From Acidobacteriaceae bacterium (GTDB lineage: Bacteria; Acidobacteriota; Terriglobia; Terriglobales; Acidobacteriaceae): 7,050 bases of DNA. The notes under the pieces were generated by a model that did no database searches, was not told where the DNA came from, and saw only the letters and a program-made list of their open reading frames with translations. Positions within the stretch are counted from its first letter, which is position 1. Each line of letters begins with the position of its first letter. This document shows positions 1 through 6,006 of the stretch, piece by piece. Position numbers and translations under genes: made by a program. The stretch is taken from positions 1 through 7,050 of the forward strand of contig JASHUH010000497.1 of assembly GCA_030040115.1 (NCBI GenBank), read 5' to 3'.

Positions 1-24
1 ACACTCTCTAGGCGATGTCCCGCG

Positions 25-39
25 GATGTGACTCACATC
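25..39. repeat. Short perfect inverted repeat
   Basis: GATGTGA and TCACATC are separated by a single C, giving a 15-base dyad. The half sites contain TGTGA/TCACA as in CRP/FNR-family operators, but those need about 6 bases between the halves and here there is only one, so a CRP-type site is not supported. It could be an operator for a gene outside the window, or chance. Confidence 0.3.
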
Positions 40-193
40 TTTCCCGATTGAGATCGACCTCGATCGAGTCAGCCGCAGCTTGTGTTTGTGACTGCGGAGA
101 AGGTGTCCAACGGCCGAATGAGAGGAAACCAATTTTCTTCATGTAAAGTGAAGTTCAATGTTGCGGCGCAGCGAGCATCGCGTTTTGAGCAAA

Positions 194-229
194 AGCCAGT
201 TATGGCCGGGAGGCGCGCAGTGTGCCTCC
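194..229 (-). terminator. Possible terminator after the DoxX-like gene
   Basis: Reading the minus strand, the stem GGAGGC/GCCTCC (224-229 with 209-214, loop of 9) begins 12 bases after the DoxX-like stop codon. It is followed by a weaker GCCA/TGGC hairpin that leads into a run of four T. The position suits a transcription terminator, but the T-run is short and belongs to the weaker hairpin, so this is tentative. Confidence 0.35.
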
Positions 230-240
230 GTGTCTGGAGA

Positions 241-633
241 TTACATCTCTGTCGCAAGCTTCGCGCTCAGAATGTCCTTGAAGCTCCTGCGGTACTGGAG
301 GAATACCAGCACCCACAATACACATGCGACCAGCGCCGGAGGAATGCTGGCGGGCGCAAGCGTGAGGTGAAAAGCAAGAATGTTGTATAGCGCCGCTGCG
401 AGTAGTGTCAGAGCTAACGGCACGAATCTCCCTGAGAGCAGCAACAGCCCGCCAATCAGTTGCACCGCAAAGAAAAACGCGGCAAAGTGCGACGAGCTGA
501 TGGCGACGAAGAACTGAATCGCCAGCGGATTTGCGGGAGGCGGCTGGTGCATGAAGTTCAAGAATCCGTTCAGGCCGAAGACTGTAAACATCAGGCCCAG
601 CAGATACCGTGCAGCGGTGGAAGCTATCCTCAT
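241..633 (-). CDS. DoxX-like small membrane protein
   Basis: A 130-residue integral membrane protein resembling the DoxX/DoxX-like family, whose members are four-helix inner-membrane proteins, some linked to redox or quinone metabolism. The role here is unknown. Likely membrane spans are residues 7-27, 41-66, 71-92 and 98-113. The family-like segment GLMFTVFGLNGFLNF lies in the first span, a PPPANPLA loop follows it, and a short basic tail (QYRRSF) ends the protein on the inside. The frame stays open upstream to 825, but that extension is Arg/Pro-rich and unlike the family. The ATG at 633 starts directly at the first membrane helix, so I chose it; its ribosome binding site (AGTAGGCG) is weak. 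It lies 229 bases downstream of the lysine-rich protein gene on the same strand, a gap that contains a hairpin, so separate transcription is likely. The fold assignment is good; the function is not known. Confidence 0.82.
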   Translation of the reverse strand: MRIASTAARYLLGLMFTVFGLNGFLNFMHQPPPANPLAIQFFVAISSSHFAAFFFAVQLIGGLLLLSGRFVPLALTLLAAALYNILAFHLTLAPASIPPALVACVLWVLVFLQYRRSFKDILSAKLATEM

Positions 634-828
634 GTTTCGCCTACTGCCGATCCCCAACTCGCATTCGCAGATCGGCCCACGGGACCTGGAGGCTCTGTTG
701 ACGCGGGCCCGCAACTGGCTCGTGCGGGGCGGCGGCCAAGCCATGACGCATCCATAGAGCGCGAAGTTCGACGCAACGGACCGCCAGATTTCCTCGTGCC
801 CCGGTGGCGTCGGGGTCGGGATCACCCT

Positions 829-846
829 AGCCCGGAAGGTCGGGCT
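829..846 (-). terminator. Hairpin after the lysine-rich gene
   Basis: A perfect 6-bp stem, AGCCCG/CGGGCT (829-834 with 841-846, loop of 6), begins 17 bases past the stop codon of the lysine-rich protein gene. No T-run follows on the minus strand, so it is a weak terminator candidate or an RNA 3'-end-stabilising hairpin rather than a classical intrinsic terminator. Confidence 0.35.
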
Positions 847-862
847 CCGTTACAGCCACGTT

Positions 863-1459
863 TTAGATCGGAGTTGCTTCCGATGCAGCGGCAGGAGCCG
901 TCGTGTTGGCGATAGCAGCCGCTTTCTTTGCGGTGGTAGGCTTAACGGCAAAAGCTTTCTTGACCGGCGTTTTTGGGGTGGCAGCCTTCCTAACGGCTTT
1001 CCTAGCGGCCTTTGCAGAAGCCTTCTTTACGGGTGCTGCCTTGTTGGGTGGAGTTTTTTTGGCCGCCTTCGTCGCCGAAGCCGATTTCGCCGCCCTAATC
1101 GCAGCCCAGCGTTTCCTCTGAGCCTCAGCGATGCGCTTCTTGGTTGCTGGGCTTAAGCTCTGCCGCTGGGAAACCTTCTTAACGGCTGCGGGTTTCTCGG
1201 CGGAAGTTCTCGTCGCTGCTTTCTTCGCTGAGGTCGCCTTCACGGGTTTGGCCTTCGCCGCCGCCCACCGCTTCTTCTGCGCCGCTGAGATGCGCTTGCG
1301 GGCGGCTGGACTCAGTCTCCGCCGCCTCGCGGTCCTTTTGGCGGGGTTGGCCTCTCCCGTAGCGGCGGAAGCAGTGTTGCCGCCAGAGAGCAGAGCGCGC
1401 GCCCGATGTAGCTTTTCTATTTCGTTGTCGATTGCACGAACAATTAGGTCTTCGTCCAT
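863..1459 (-). CDS. Histone-H1-like Lys/Ala-rich protein with duplicated motif
   Basis: A 198-residue, strongly basic protein. Residues 2-25 form a short acidic-to-amphipathic helix (DEDLIVRAIDNEIEKLHRAR), possibly a coiled-coil or dimerisation segment. Residues 49-67 and 102-120 are two copies of one motif, LSPAARKRISAAQKKRWAA and LSPATKKRIAEAQRKRWAA, starting exactly 53 residues apart. The remainder (121-198) is a low-complexity Lys/Ala/Pro/Thr tail like eukaryotic H1 C-termini and bacterial H1-like proteins. Similar LSP..RKRI..AQ.KRW segments are common in small acidobacterial proteins and recall NUMOD3-type DNA-binding motifs. I infer a nucleoid-associated or DNA/RNA-binding role; nothing in the sequence proves it. 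The start is well supported: GAGGAAGG lies just before the ATG (1468 to 1461). The low-complexity codons (many GCC, AAG) leave long open frames on the opposite strand, which are not genes. Confidence 0.85.
   Translation of the reverse strand: MDEDLIVRAIDNEIEKLHRARALLSGGNTASAATGEANPAKRTARRRRLSPAARKRISAAQKKRWAAAKAKPVKATSAKKAATRTSAEKPAAVKKVSQRQSLSPATKKRIAEAQRKRWAAIRAAKSASATKAAKKTPPNKAAPVKKASAKAARKAVRKAATPKTPVKKAFAVKPTTAKKAAAIANTTAPAAASEATPI
1100..1315 (-). repeat. Duplicated 19-residue motif within the basic protein
   Basis: Bases 1259-1315 and 1100-1156 encode the two motif copies, in the order first then second on the minus strand. They differ at 5 of 19 residues. Trp, both Arg-Ile positions, the LSPA start and the AQ.KRW core are kept. 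The matching spacing and conserved core point to an internal duplication under selection, with the 34-residue linker free to vary. Confidence 0.8.
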
Positions 1460-1460
1460 A

Positions 1461-1468
1461 CCTTCCTC
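1461..1468 (-). promoter_or_regulatory. Strong ribosome binding site, lysine-rich gene
   Basis: GAGGAAGG on the minus strand lies one T before the ATG at 1459; the GAGG core has a 5-base spacer. It fixes the start of the lysine-rich protein. Confidence 0.75.
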
Positions 1469-1526
1469 ACAGGCCAGGAAATTCGAACCTCAAACCACGA
1501 TAACATGTGGAGTCTAGCCAAAAGCA

Positions 1527-1894
1527 TTGGATAGCAAGATATGCCCCTGCTTGCACCTTTCATTGGCATCGGCTGTTCCGGCGCGAGGGCTGCCGATTCG
1601 GGTTCAAGGGCATCCGCATCTATATTGCCGAAGAATCCGCCACCCCGCAGTCTGTTCAGCGCCCGCCGAGCCTCTGTGGGGTCGGGATTGCGCAAGCTCT
1701 GATGCGTAATCCGGATTCCGCTCTCCTAGCCGAAGGGTCCCCTGTAACGGTATTCAAAGGAGCGAGGATCAATTGATCCGAGTTCCATCGGCGGCGGGTT
1801 GGGAGGCCGACATTTGGATAGCGGCGGAGTGTCCCCCCTGCGGAACCAAGCGGCGCTACCCGCCGAGCCAGTTTTTCCGAGGTAGGCTATCCAA
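1527..1894. repeat. 9-mer TTGGATAGC present three times
   Basis: TTGGATAGC occurs at 1527-1535 and 1814-1822 in direct orientation and at 1886-1894 inverted (GCTATCCAA), all inside the gene-poor spacer. The inverted copy is 45 bases ahead of the small plus-strand gene. The arrangement would suit a regulator binding site, but the copies are short and share little flanking sequence. Confidence 0.35.
1766..1779. repeat. 14-base perfect palindrome
   Basis: GGATCAATTGATCC is a perfect dyad with no spacer, located between the divergent genes. It may be an operator. Self-complementary 14-mers are uncommon but can arise by chance. Confidence 0.35.
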
Positions 1895-1919
1895 GCGTTT
1901 GGCGCGTACGTTTTCAAAC

Positions 1920-1933
1920 CTCCGAGCTTGGAG
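1920..1933 (+). promoter_or_regulatory. Hairpin covering the small gene's ribosome binding site
   Basis: The small gene's Shine-Dalgarno GGAG (1930-1933) sits 5 bases before its ATG at 1939. CTCC at 1920-1923 is complementary to it, and a G-T pair can extend the stem to five with a 4-base AGCT loop. The site can therefore fold shut on itself, which would lower translation unless something opens it. The stem is short, so the effect may be modest. Confidence 0.35.
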
Positions 1934-1938
1934 TGACC

Positions 1939-2139
1939 ATGTTTGACCCGTACGCCGGAATGCTCAAGCCGAATCGCTCACTCGTCTACCTGGGCGCATG
2001 CATGATCGCGGGTCTGCGGCTGGCGCGGGAACGGCAGGTGAACGTGCGCGTTGCACCGACCGGTCACGCCATCGAGGAATCGATAGATCTTGCGCATGAA
2101 TTTTCAACCGTGTATTCCGGCGGGTCCCGGAGCGAATAG
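1939..2139 (+). CDS. Small uncharacterised protein (66 residues)
   Basis: I do not recognise a named family. The frame reads as a plausible protein: an N-terminal MFDPYAGMLKPNRSLVYLG, a mildly hydrophobic stretch (VYLGACMIAGLRLA, residues about 17-30) and a charged C-terminal part with a helix-like EESIDLAHEF segment. ATG at 1939 has a GGAG site 5 bases ahead; a GTG at 1933 in the same frame would add two residues and lacks such spacing. The gene is convergent with the FG-GAP remnant, whose open frame stops at 2104 inside this gene, so the tail of one frame overlaps the other by about 36 bases. No signal peptide is obvious. The ribosome binding site and protein-like composition support it; no homology is certain. 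Confidence 0.5.
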   Translation: MFDPYAGMLKPNRSLVYLGACMIAGLRLARERQVNVRVAPTGHAIEESIDLAHEFSTVYSGGSRSE

Positions 2140-3012
2140 ATGGCGGGGAAAGCATAAGGTGCGGACGATGTAGACATCGGGCGGACAAGTAGCGCATCCG
2201 TAAGCTCCGGCTGTGTGTGCACTCTTCTTCGGATGCGGCTTGCCCCAGAAGATAAAGGCGCCAAAGCGCGTGGAAGTCACAATATCCATTGCGCCATCGC
2301 CGTTGAGATCGACCGCCAATACGGTGTTCCCGACACCGCTGTCGTTATCGATCAGATGGGGAACCAGCTTCGCGCCTCCCGGAGCCTTCGGGTCTCGAAC
2401 GGTTTCATACCAATAAAGAACGGGAGGACCGAAAGTATAGAGATCGAGACCGCTGTCCAGGTGGGAGTACCACCGTTTGCTGACGAGAAAGTCCGGAAGG
2501 CCATCGCCATTGATGTCGCCCACCCCGGAACCGCGCAACTCCGAGAAGGTCACGTCTCCGGCGTTCTTGGTCGAGAAATCGTACATGACCATGTGCTTCA
2601 CAAAGGAGATGTTGCCTTGGGCGTCGCGCTTTTGCTCGAACCATGCCAGGCCCCAACCGTGCGCGGCGAGTGAAGTGACTACATCCGCCAGGCCATCCCC
2701 GTTCACGTCATAGACGGCCATGACAGCGCCTCCCATAAAACCATGGCTATACCGGGGAAAAGCTTCGGGATGATATTTCCAGGTCTGGTCAGCGCTGCCT
2801 GGTTTGGGGTGCTCCCACCATCCGTAGGGGTCCACGATATCCAGCAACCCGTCGCCATTGATATCGCCCGCGCCCAGGCTGTGACTGGTAGCATAGCCTC
2901 GTTCGGAGACGTTGTGCACGATCCACGGAGCGGTGGGATTCGCCGGATCGGGCTCCGCATAGCGAACAAACCCATCGCCGGTATAAACCAGCGCGGGTTT
3001 CCCGGGTCCGGA
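2104..3012 (-). pseudogene. VCBS/FG-GAP repeat protein, N-terminal part lost
   Basis: C-terminal portion of a secreted beta-propeller-type protein built of VCBS/FG-GAP repeats, in which Dx(D/N)xDGxxD loops bind calcium. Four such loops are visible: DINGDGLLDI (2836-2865), DVNGDGLADV (2680-2709), DINGDGLPDF (2488-2517) and DLNGDGAMDI (2281-2310). Other family-like segments are SLAAHGWGLAWFEQKRDAQG, FSTKNAGDVTFSEL and the terminal FWGKP. Recognisable sequence begins at about GKPALVYTGDG (near 2995-3003), where the family would normally be mid-repeat; the signal peptide and first repeats are missing. Upstream of that point the frame stays open to 3552, but only as antisense of the Nif3-like piece, and no credible start exists. 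After FWGKP there is a tail of about 43 residues with a Cys pair, down to the stop at 2104, which looks like read-through past a lost stop codon. No internal stop or frameshift is seen, so truncation seems recent. Confidence 0.82.
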
Positions 3013-3027
3013 TGGCGGGGAAAGCCA

Positions 3028-3504
3028 ATGGAAAGCAGACCGACAGGACGGACTGTGGAGTTGATCCTGAACGCCGCATTCGGCAATCCCATGATGACGG
3101 CGAGGTATGAGGGTCTTTGCGCGGGAGATCCCAACACGGAGGTCAGCGGGGCGGTCGTGTGCTATGCGCCAACGGTCGATTTTCTGCGGCGGGTGGCGGA
3201 TGAGCAAAGGAACCTGCCGATCTGCCGTGAGCACCCGTTTTTTCTGCATGGCGGTGTCAATTACAGCTACACCAGCGAAGGGCTCGAAGCCGCAACCAAG
3301 GATGATCCGGTGGTGACGGCGAAGCGAAACTTCATTGCTTCGCACAAGCTTATGGTCTATCGGTATGGAGCGGCGTGGGACCAGTTCCGGCCGCATGCGC
3401 AATCGGCGGCGCTGGCGAAAGCGCTGGGGTTGGAGCCGATCGACTGGCCTGCAGGGAACCGGTCGCGGGCGGTGGTGTGCAACCTTGCCAGCAAGACGAC
3501 TTGA
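3028..3504 (+). pseudogene. Nif3-like protein, N-terminal half only
   Basis: About 158 residues match the N-terminal half of Nif3-like (NIF3/YbgI, dinuclear metal centre) proteins, which usually have 250-300. Segments that align with the family from memory: TVELILNAAFG (family TAREVVERI..), LCAGDPNTEVSGAVV (KAGNPDTPVTGIA), TVDFLRRVADEQRNLPI, REHPFFLHG (in place of HEPTFYNH, keeping a His and Glu), DPVVTAKRNFIASHKLMVYR, and FRPHAQSAALAKALGLE. The frame ends at TGA 3502-3504 just after NLASKTT, where the family continues (TTL..LA..) into its second half carrying further metal ligands. The signal peptide usual in secreted relatives is also absent. The ATG at 3028 is only the first in-frame Met after the junction with the FG-GAP remnant; the frame itself is open from 2743. 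Both ends appear broken, so it is probably non-functional. It has no internal stop. Confidence 0.72.
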
Positions 3505-5080
3505 TTGCTTGAGGGTACGGACCAACTTTCTCCACGCCGGAGACGGGGTCAAAGGTCAGTAAAAGCGCGGTTCGGTTGGGGTAGTACGCAAGGAGCGATC
3601 GATCCTCCTCCGGCCCAAGATCGTGCGCAAGGACGACGCGCTGGCCATCGATGTCTGCGCTGTTGTAAACCCACTCATCGGTGATTTCCCAATCGGGTGA
3701 GGGATAGCGCACAATTACCAGTTGCGGCCGGTCGAGCGCTGACAGGCGATGAATCAGCGCGGCCCGTCTCGCCTGCCAACCATCCATCGAAGGCATGTAG
3801 AGGTCATACCCTTTGTAAAATCCGGCAATCCGGGGAAGCATCTTTTGCGCAGTGCGAGTGCTCCCGGCGAAAGCGATGGCAGGCCAGAAAAACGCCAGCA
3901 ACACCAACGCCCTCCCGAACGGCAGATTGAGATATCTGCGGTTCCACGCCCGCTCCGCCCACAGTGCAACCATCAAAGCAATCGCCGCCCAAACTGGCGC
4001 GGCGTAATGTTCATAATGAAATGCTTCCGCATCCGTGGCAAGAAAAAACACGCCGGCAATGATCGCCATCCTCCGGAATAGGGGGTCCTGCCAGGCAACC
4101 GGCGCCAGCAATGCGAGCAGGAAGGCCGGGCCGATGTCCCATCGCAGCCTCGCCACCAGCCCGATCGCTCGATAAAAAAACAGCGGCCAGCCCTTCCGGA
4201 ATCCATTTGCCAACTCGACTTCCTGCCCGTTTGGCCCATGGAACGCAGCCAGTCGCGAGCTGGAATAAATCGGCGTCGGGCTCGCCGGCTGAAACCAGAA
4301 CACGGGTTGAACGTTATACTGTTTCTGGTGCAAAACATAGGGCAGTAGCAGGGGATTTCCCGTAACCGCGTAGTTGTCGTAACACGTCCACGCACCACCG
4401 ATCGCGAGCACGGCGAAAGCCGTTGCGAACATCGCCACGCGGCGGTTGCGCCATAGCTCCGGGGCGAAGACGATCAGGAGCACGAGAGTGAACACGCCCC
4501 CTTCAAACGGCCGCGTCCAAAAAAGGAGCAGGGCGCCCACCGCAAAAACAGCTCCGGCCAGCGCCGTTTGCCGCTTTCGTGCGAGCCCGATCGCAAGCAG
4601 CACCAGGGCGCCCCCGCTTGCCGCCACCGACCCGCCCCAGTAAGAGTTTGTCCAGTACATGCCCGGAGAAAGCACAAGCCCGAACATGGCAGCCACGGCC
4701 AACGCCCACCGTGCAGGAACCCAGGCAAAGAGCATGAGGCAGAATGTGAACAGCATGAGGGCATTGCCAATCAGAACCCCATAGAATGGCGCCCCAAAGA
4801 GAACCTGCCCCAAAGCAAGAAACATGGCCTGACCCGGCGGATATTTCGAGGCGTACGTCGGGTGCACCAATTCATGCGGCGACTCAAAGAAACTGGCCAG
4901 CGCAGGCGAGGGATTGGCCAGGCGGCCGTGGGCAAAGGTGTCTGCCCCGAGAAGATAGCTGAACTCATCGTGTATCCTGGCCAGCGGCAGGCCGGTGTGC
5001 CACAGCACGGCGAGCCGCCAGAGGGTCCAGACAAGGACCAGAGCCAGAGACATCAGGATCGGTTTCCGGAACCACCGCAT
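3350..5080 (-). CDS. GT39-like (ArnT/PMT type) membrane glycosyltransferase
   Basis: A 576-residue polytopic membrane protein, of which about 523 residues appear native. Relatives transfer sugars from polyprenyl-phosphate carriers on the outer face of the membrane; the acceptor here is unknown. Residues 8-27 form the first membrane helix. The first loop carries the acidic pair of HDEFSYLLGADTFAHGRL (Asp38-Glu39), the position of the catalytic acid in GT39 enzymes, then HPTYASKYPPGQ (YPPGQ 80-84). TNSYWGGSVAA and WTRPFEGG follow, with many more hydrophobic segments and a C-terminal soluble part (PQLVIVRYPSPDWEITDEWV). ATG at 5080 starts 2 bases after the SDR stop; GGGGAA at 5096-5091 is a possible but distant ribosome site. 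A TTG nine codons earlier would overlap the SDR gene. The family end is expected near GPYP (about 3512). From there the frame runs 53 residues, Pro/Ala-rich, antisense to the Nif3 piece, so the native stop was probably lost in a rearrangement. Likely still expressed; substrate unknown. Confidence 0.83.
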   Translation of the reverse strand: MRWFRKPILMSLALVLVWTLWRLAVLWHTGLPLARIHDEFSYLLGADTFAHGRLANPSPALASFFESPHELVHPTYASKYPPGQAMFLALGQVLFGAPFYGVLIGNALMLFTFCLMLFAWVPARWALAVAAMFGLVLSPGMYWTNSYWGGSVAASGGALVLLAIGLARKRQTALAGAVFAVGALLLFWTRPFEGGVFTLVLLIVFAPELWRNRRVAMFATAFAVLAIGGAWTCYDNYAVTGNPLLLPYVLHQKQYNVQPVFWFQPASPTPIYSSSRLAAFHGPNGQEVELANGFRKGWPLFFYRAIGLVARLRWDIGPAFLLALLAPVAWQDPLFRRMAIIAGVFFLATDAEAFHYEHYAAPVWAAIALMVALWAERAWNRRYLNLPFGRALVLLAFFWPAIAFAGSTRTAQKMLPRIAGFYKGYDLYMPSMDGWQARRAALIHRLSALDRPQLVIVRYPSPDWEITDEWVYNSADIDGQRVVLAHDLGPEEDRSLLAYYPNRTALLLTFDPVSGVEKVGPYPQAIKSSCWQGCTPPPATGSLQASRSAPTPALSPAPPIAHAAGTGPTPLHTDRP

Positions 5081-5082
5081 AG

Positions 5083-5868
5083 TCAAAATTTTCCCCGCAA
5101 ATACCAATCCATAACGGACGGCGCAAAAAACTCAAGTGAGGTAAAGGCGAAGCCGATTCTTGGGACAAAAACCGTCCGCTTGCCTTTTTCCAAGCCGCGA
5201 ACCACCGCGCGGGCGACCTCGTCGGCGCTTACGACACGGCGAATATCTTCTACGCGTCCAGGAGCAGTTCCGGCAAGCACGTGGTCGCGGAACTTGGTGC
5301 CAACGATGCCCGGGCACACCTTCATCACGCGAATTCCCGTCCCTATCAACTCGCGATGGAGGGAGTCGTCGACGCAGTGGACCGCCCATTTCGTAGCACA
5401 ATACATCACCGCCCAGGGGAGGGATACTTTTCCACCAACCGAACCAATGTTGACGATGGCGCCGGATTCCCTGGCCCGCATGTGGGGTATAACCAGTTGC
5501 GTCAGCGCCAGCGGCGCGAAAACATTCACGTCGAACATGCGCTTGGAAATTTCGGTGTCAACCTCGGTTGGGTAGCCGTATTGGCCGACGCCGACGTTAT
5601 TGATTAACACGTCGATAGCCCCGAATCGAGCGATGGCCCGTTCTACCACCTCGATCCTGGTCTGAGCTGAAGCGATATCCCCCGCGATCAGGCATCGGTC
5701 TTCGAAATCCTGGCTCTGGAAGTCGTCGCTCGGAAGGGCGGTCAAGACCAGACGGGCCCCGCACTGGGCGAATAACCGGGCGCAACTCGCCCCGATTCCC
5801 TCGGAGGCGCCGGTAATCAGCGCAACTCGCCCAGTCCAATTGCCCCTGGATTTCAAGTCCCCTCCCAT
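5083..5868 (-). CDS. Short-chain dehydrogenase/reductase (SDR family)
   Basis: A 261-residue classical SDR, an NAD(P)H-dependent oxidoreductase of Rossmann fold acting in the cytoplasm. All key elements are present: cofactor loop TGASEGIG (19-26), Asp64 at the adenine-contact position, NNVG (90-93, the usual NNAG with Val), Asn115, catalytic Ser143 (IGSVGG), Tyr156 and Lys160 in YCATK, and PGIVGT (186-191). The residue after the second beta strand (LTALPSDD) shows no clear Arg pair, so NADP versus NAD preference cannot be read. Length is normal and the frame unbroken. ATG at 5868 has a good GGGGAG site 7 bases ahead. The GT39-like gene starts 2 bases after the stop, so the two are almost surely translated from one mRNA; this suggests a role in lipid, polyprenol or sugar modification, but the substrate cannot be inferred. 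The C-terminal FFAPSVMDWYLRGKF is like that of long-chain or retinol-type SDRs, which is weak evidence. Confidence 0.94.
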   Translation of the reverse strand: MGGDLKSRGNWTGRVALITGASEGIGASCARLFAQCGARLVLTALPSDDFQSQDFEDRCLIAGDIASAQTRIEVVERAIARFGAIDVLINNVGVGQYGYPTEVDTEISKRMFDVNVFAPLALTQLVIPHMRARESGAIVNIGSVGGKVSLPWAVMYCATKWAVHCVDDSLHRELIGTGIRVMKVCPGIVGTKFRDHVLAGTAPGRVEDIRRVVSADEVARAVVRGLEKGKRTVFVPRIGFAFTSLEFFAPSVMDWYLRGKF

Positions 5869-5875
5869 TGAGCAT

Positions 5876-5881
5876 CTCCCC
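5876..5881 (-). promoter_or_regulatory. Ribosome binding site of the SDR gene
   Basis: GGGGAG on the minus strand with a 7-base spacer to the ATG at 5868. It decides this start over another ATG at 5875 that lies in a different frame. Confidence 0.75.
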
Positions 5882-5913
5882 TTACATGCTTGGAGAAATC
5901 AGCAACCTTTCTT

Positions 5914-5929
5914 TGCCGCCCGAGCGGCA
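5914..5929 (-). other. Hairpin in the SDR leader
   Basis: TGCCGC/GCGGCA form a perfect 6-bp stem with a TCGG tetraloop as read on the minus strand, 46 bases ahead of the SDR start. No T-run follows, so it is not a terminator. It may stabilise or regulate the leader if transcription begins upstream of it. Confidence 0.3.
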
Positions 5930-5970
5930 GTCCGGCGAAATTCAGGCGCACCGAAACCCACTGCGCCGCG

Positions 5971-5990
5971 CCGGCAAATCTCCCTGCCGG
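5971..5990 (-). terminator. Hairpin after the GT2 remnant
   Basis: CCGGCA/TGCCGG (5971-5976 with 5985-5990, loop of 8) begins 16 bases past the stop of the GT2 remnant on the minus strand. The placement is terminator-like, but GC-rich sequence rather than T follows. It may be the former terminator of the GT2 gene. Confidence 0.35.
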
Positions 5991-6006
5991 GAATCTTCGG
6001 GAAAAT

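Larger units (their letters stand above)
1..240. other. Spacer with no supported gene
   Basis: No convincing gene is seen. A plus-strand frame is open from about 82 to 390, but it runs antisense through the end of the DoxX-like gene, has no clear ribosome binding site and resembles no family I recognise. The stretch holds a short inverted repeat at 25-39 and two GC-rich hairpins near 194-229 that lie just past the DoxX-like stop codon. It probably contains the 3' untranslated end of the minus-strand DoxX-like gene and perhaps the control region of something left of the window. Confidence 0.5.
1460..1938. other. Gene-poor spacer between divergent genes
   Basis: This 479-base stretch separates the minus-strand lysine-rich gene from the plus-strand small gene, so it should hold both promoters. 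Frames open on either strand (plus 1507-1776, minus 1444-1695 and 1726-1917) have no recognisable protein features, and the minus pair shares one frame broken by a TAG at 1726-1728. They could be an old remnant, but I cannot name it. The spacer carries a 14-base palindrome and three copies of a 9-mer, listed separately. I could not find a convincing -35/-10 pair by eye. Confidence 0.6.

Noticed and set aside
25..39. CRP/FNR operator
   Set aside because: The TGTGA and TCACA halves are one base apart instead of about six, so a standard site is not present.
82..390. Plus-strand open frame
   Set aside because: It overlaps the DoxX-like gene in antisense, lacks a ribosome binding site and has no protein-like character.
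634..825. N-terminal extension of the DoxX-like frame to 825
   Set aside because: The added 64 residues are Arg/Pro/Ser-rich and unlike the family, and the ATG at 633 begins right at the first membrane helix.
1471..1500. tRNA-like T-loop (GGTTCGAAT on the minus strand) near the lysine-rich gene
   Set aside because: The flanking five bases do not pair as a T-stem, no acceptor or anticodon stem could be built around it, and it runs into that gene's ribosome binding site.
903..1517. Long plus-strand hydrophobic frames (903-1121, 1131-1517)
   Set aside because: They are antisense shadows of the Lys/Ala-rich gene: Lys and Ala codons read backwards give Phe, Leu and Ala runs that mimic membrane proteins.
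1444..1917. Minus-strand frames 1444-1695 and 1726-1917 as one broken gene
   Set aside because: They share a frame split by a TAG, but neither half resembles a family and one overlaps the start of the lysine-rich gene.
4568..5575. Plus-strand 335-codon frame
   Set aside because: It is antisense to two strongly supported genes (GT39-like and SDR) and has Arg/Pro/His-rich shadow composition.
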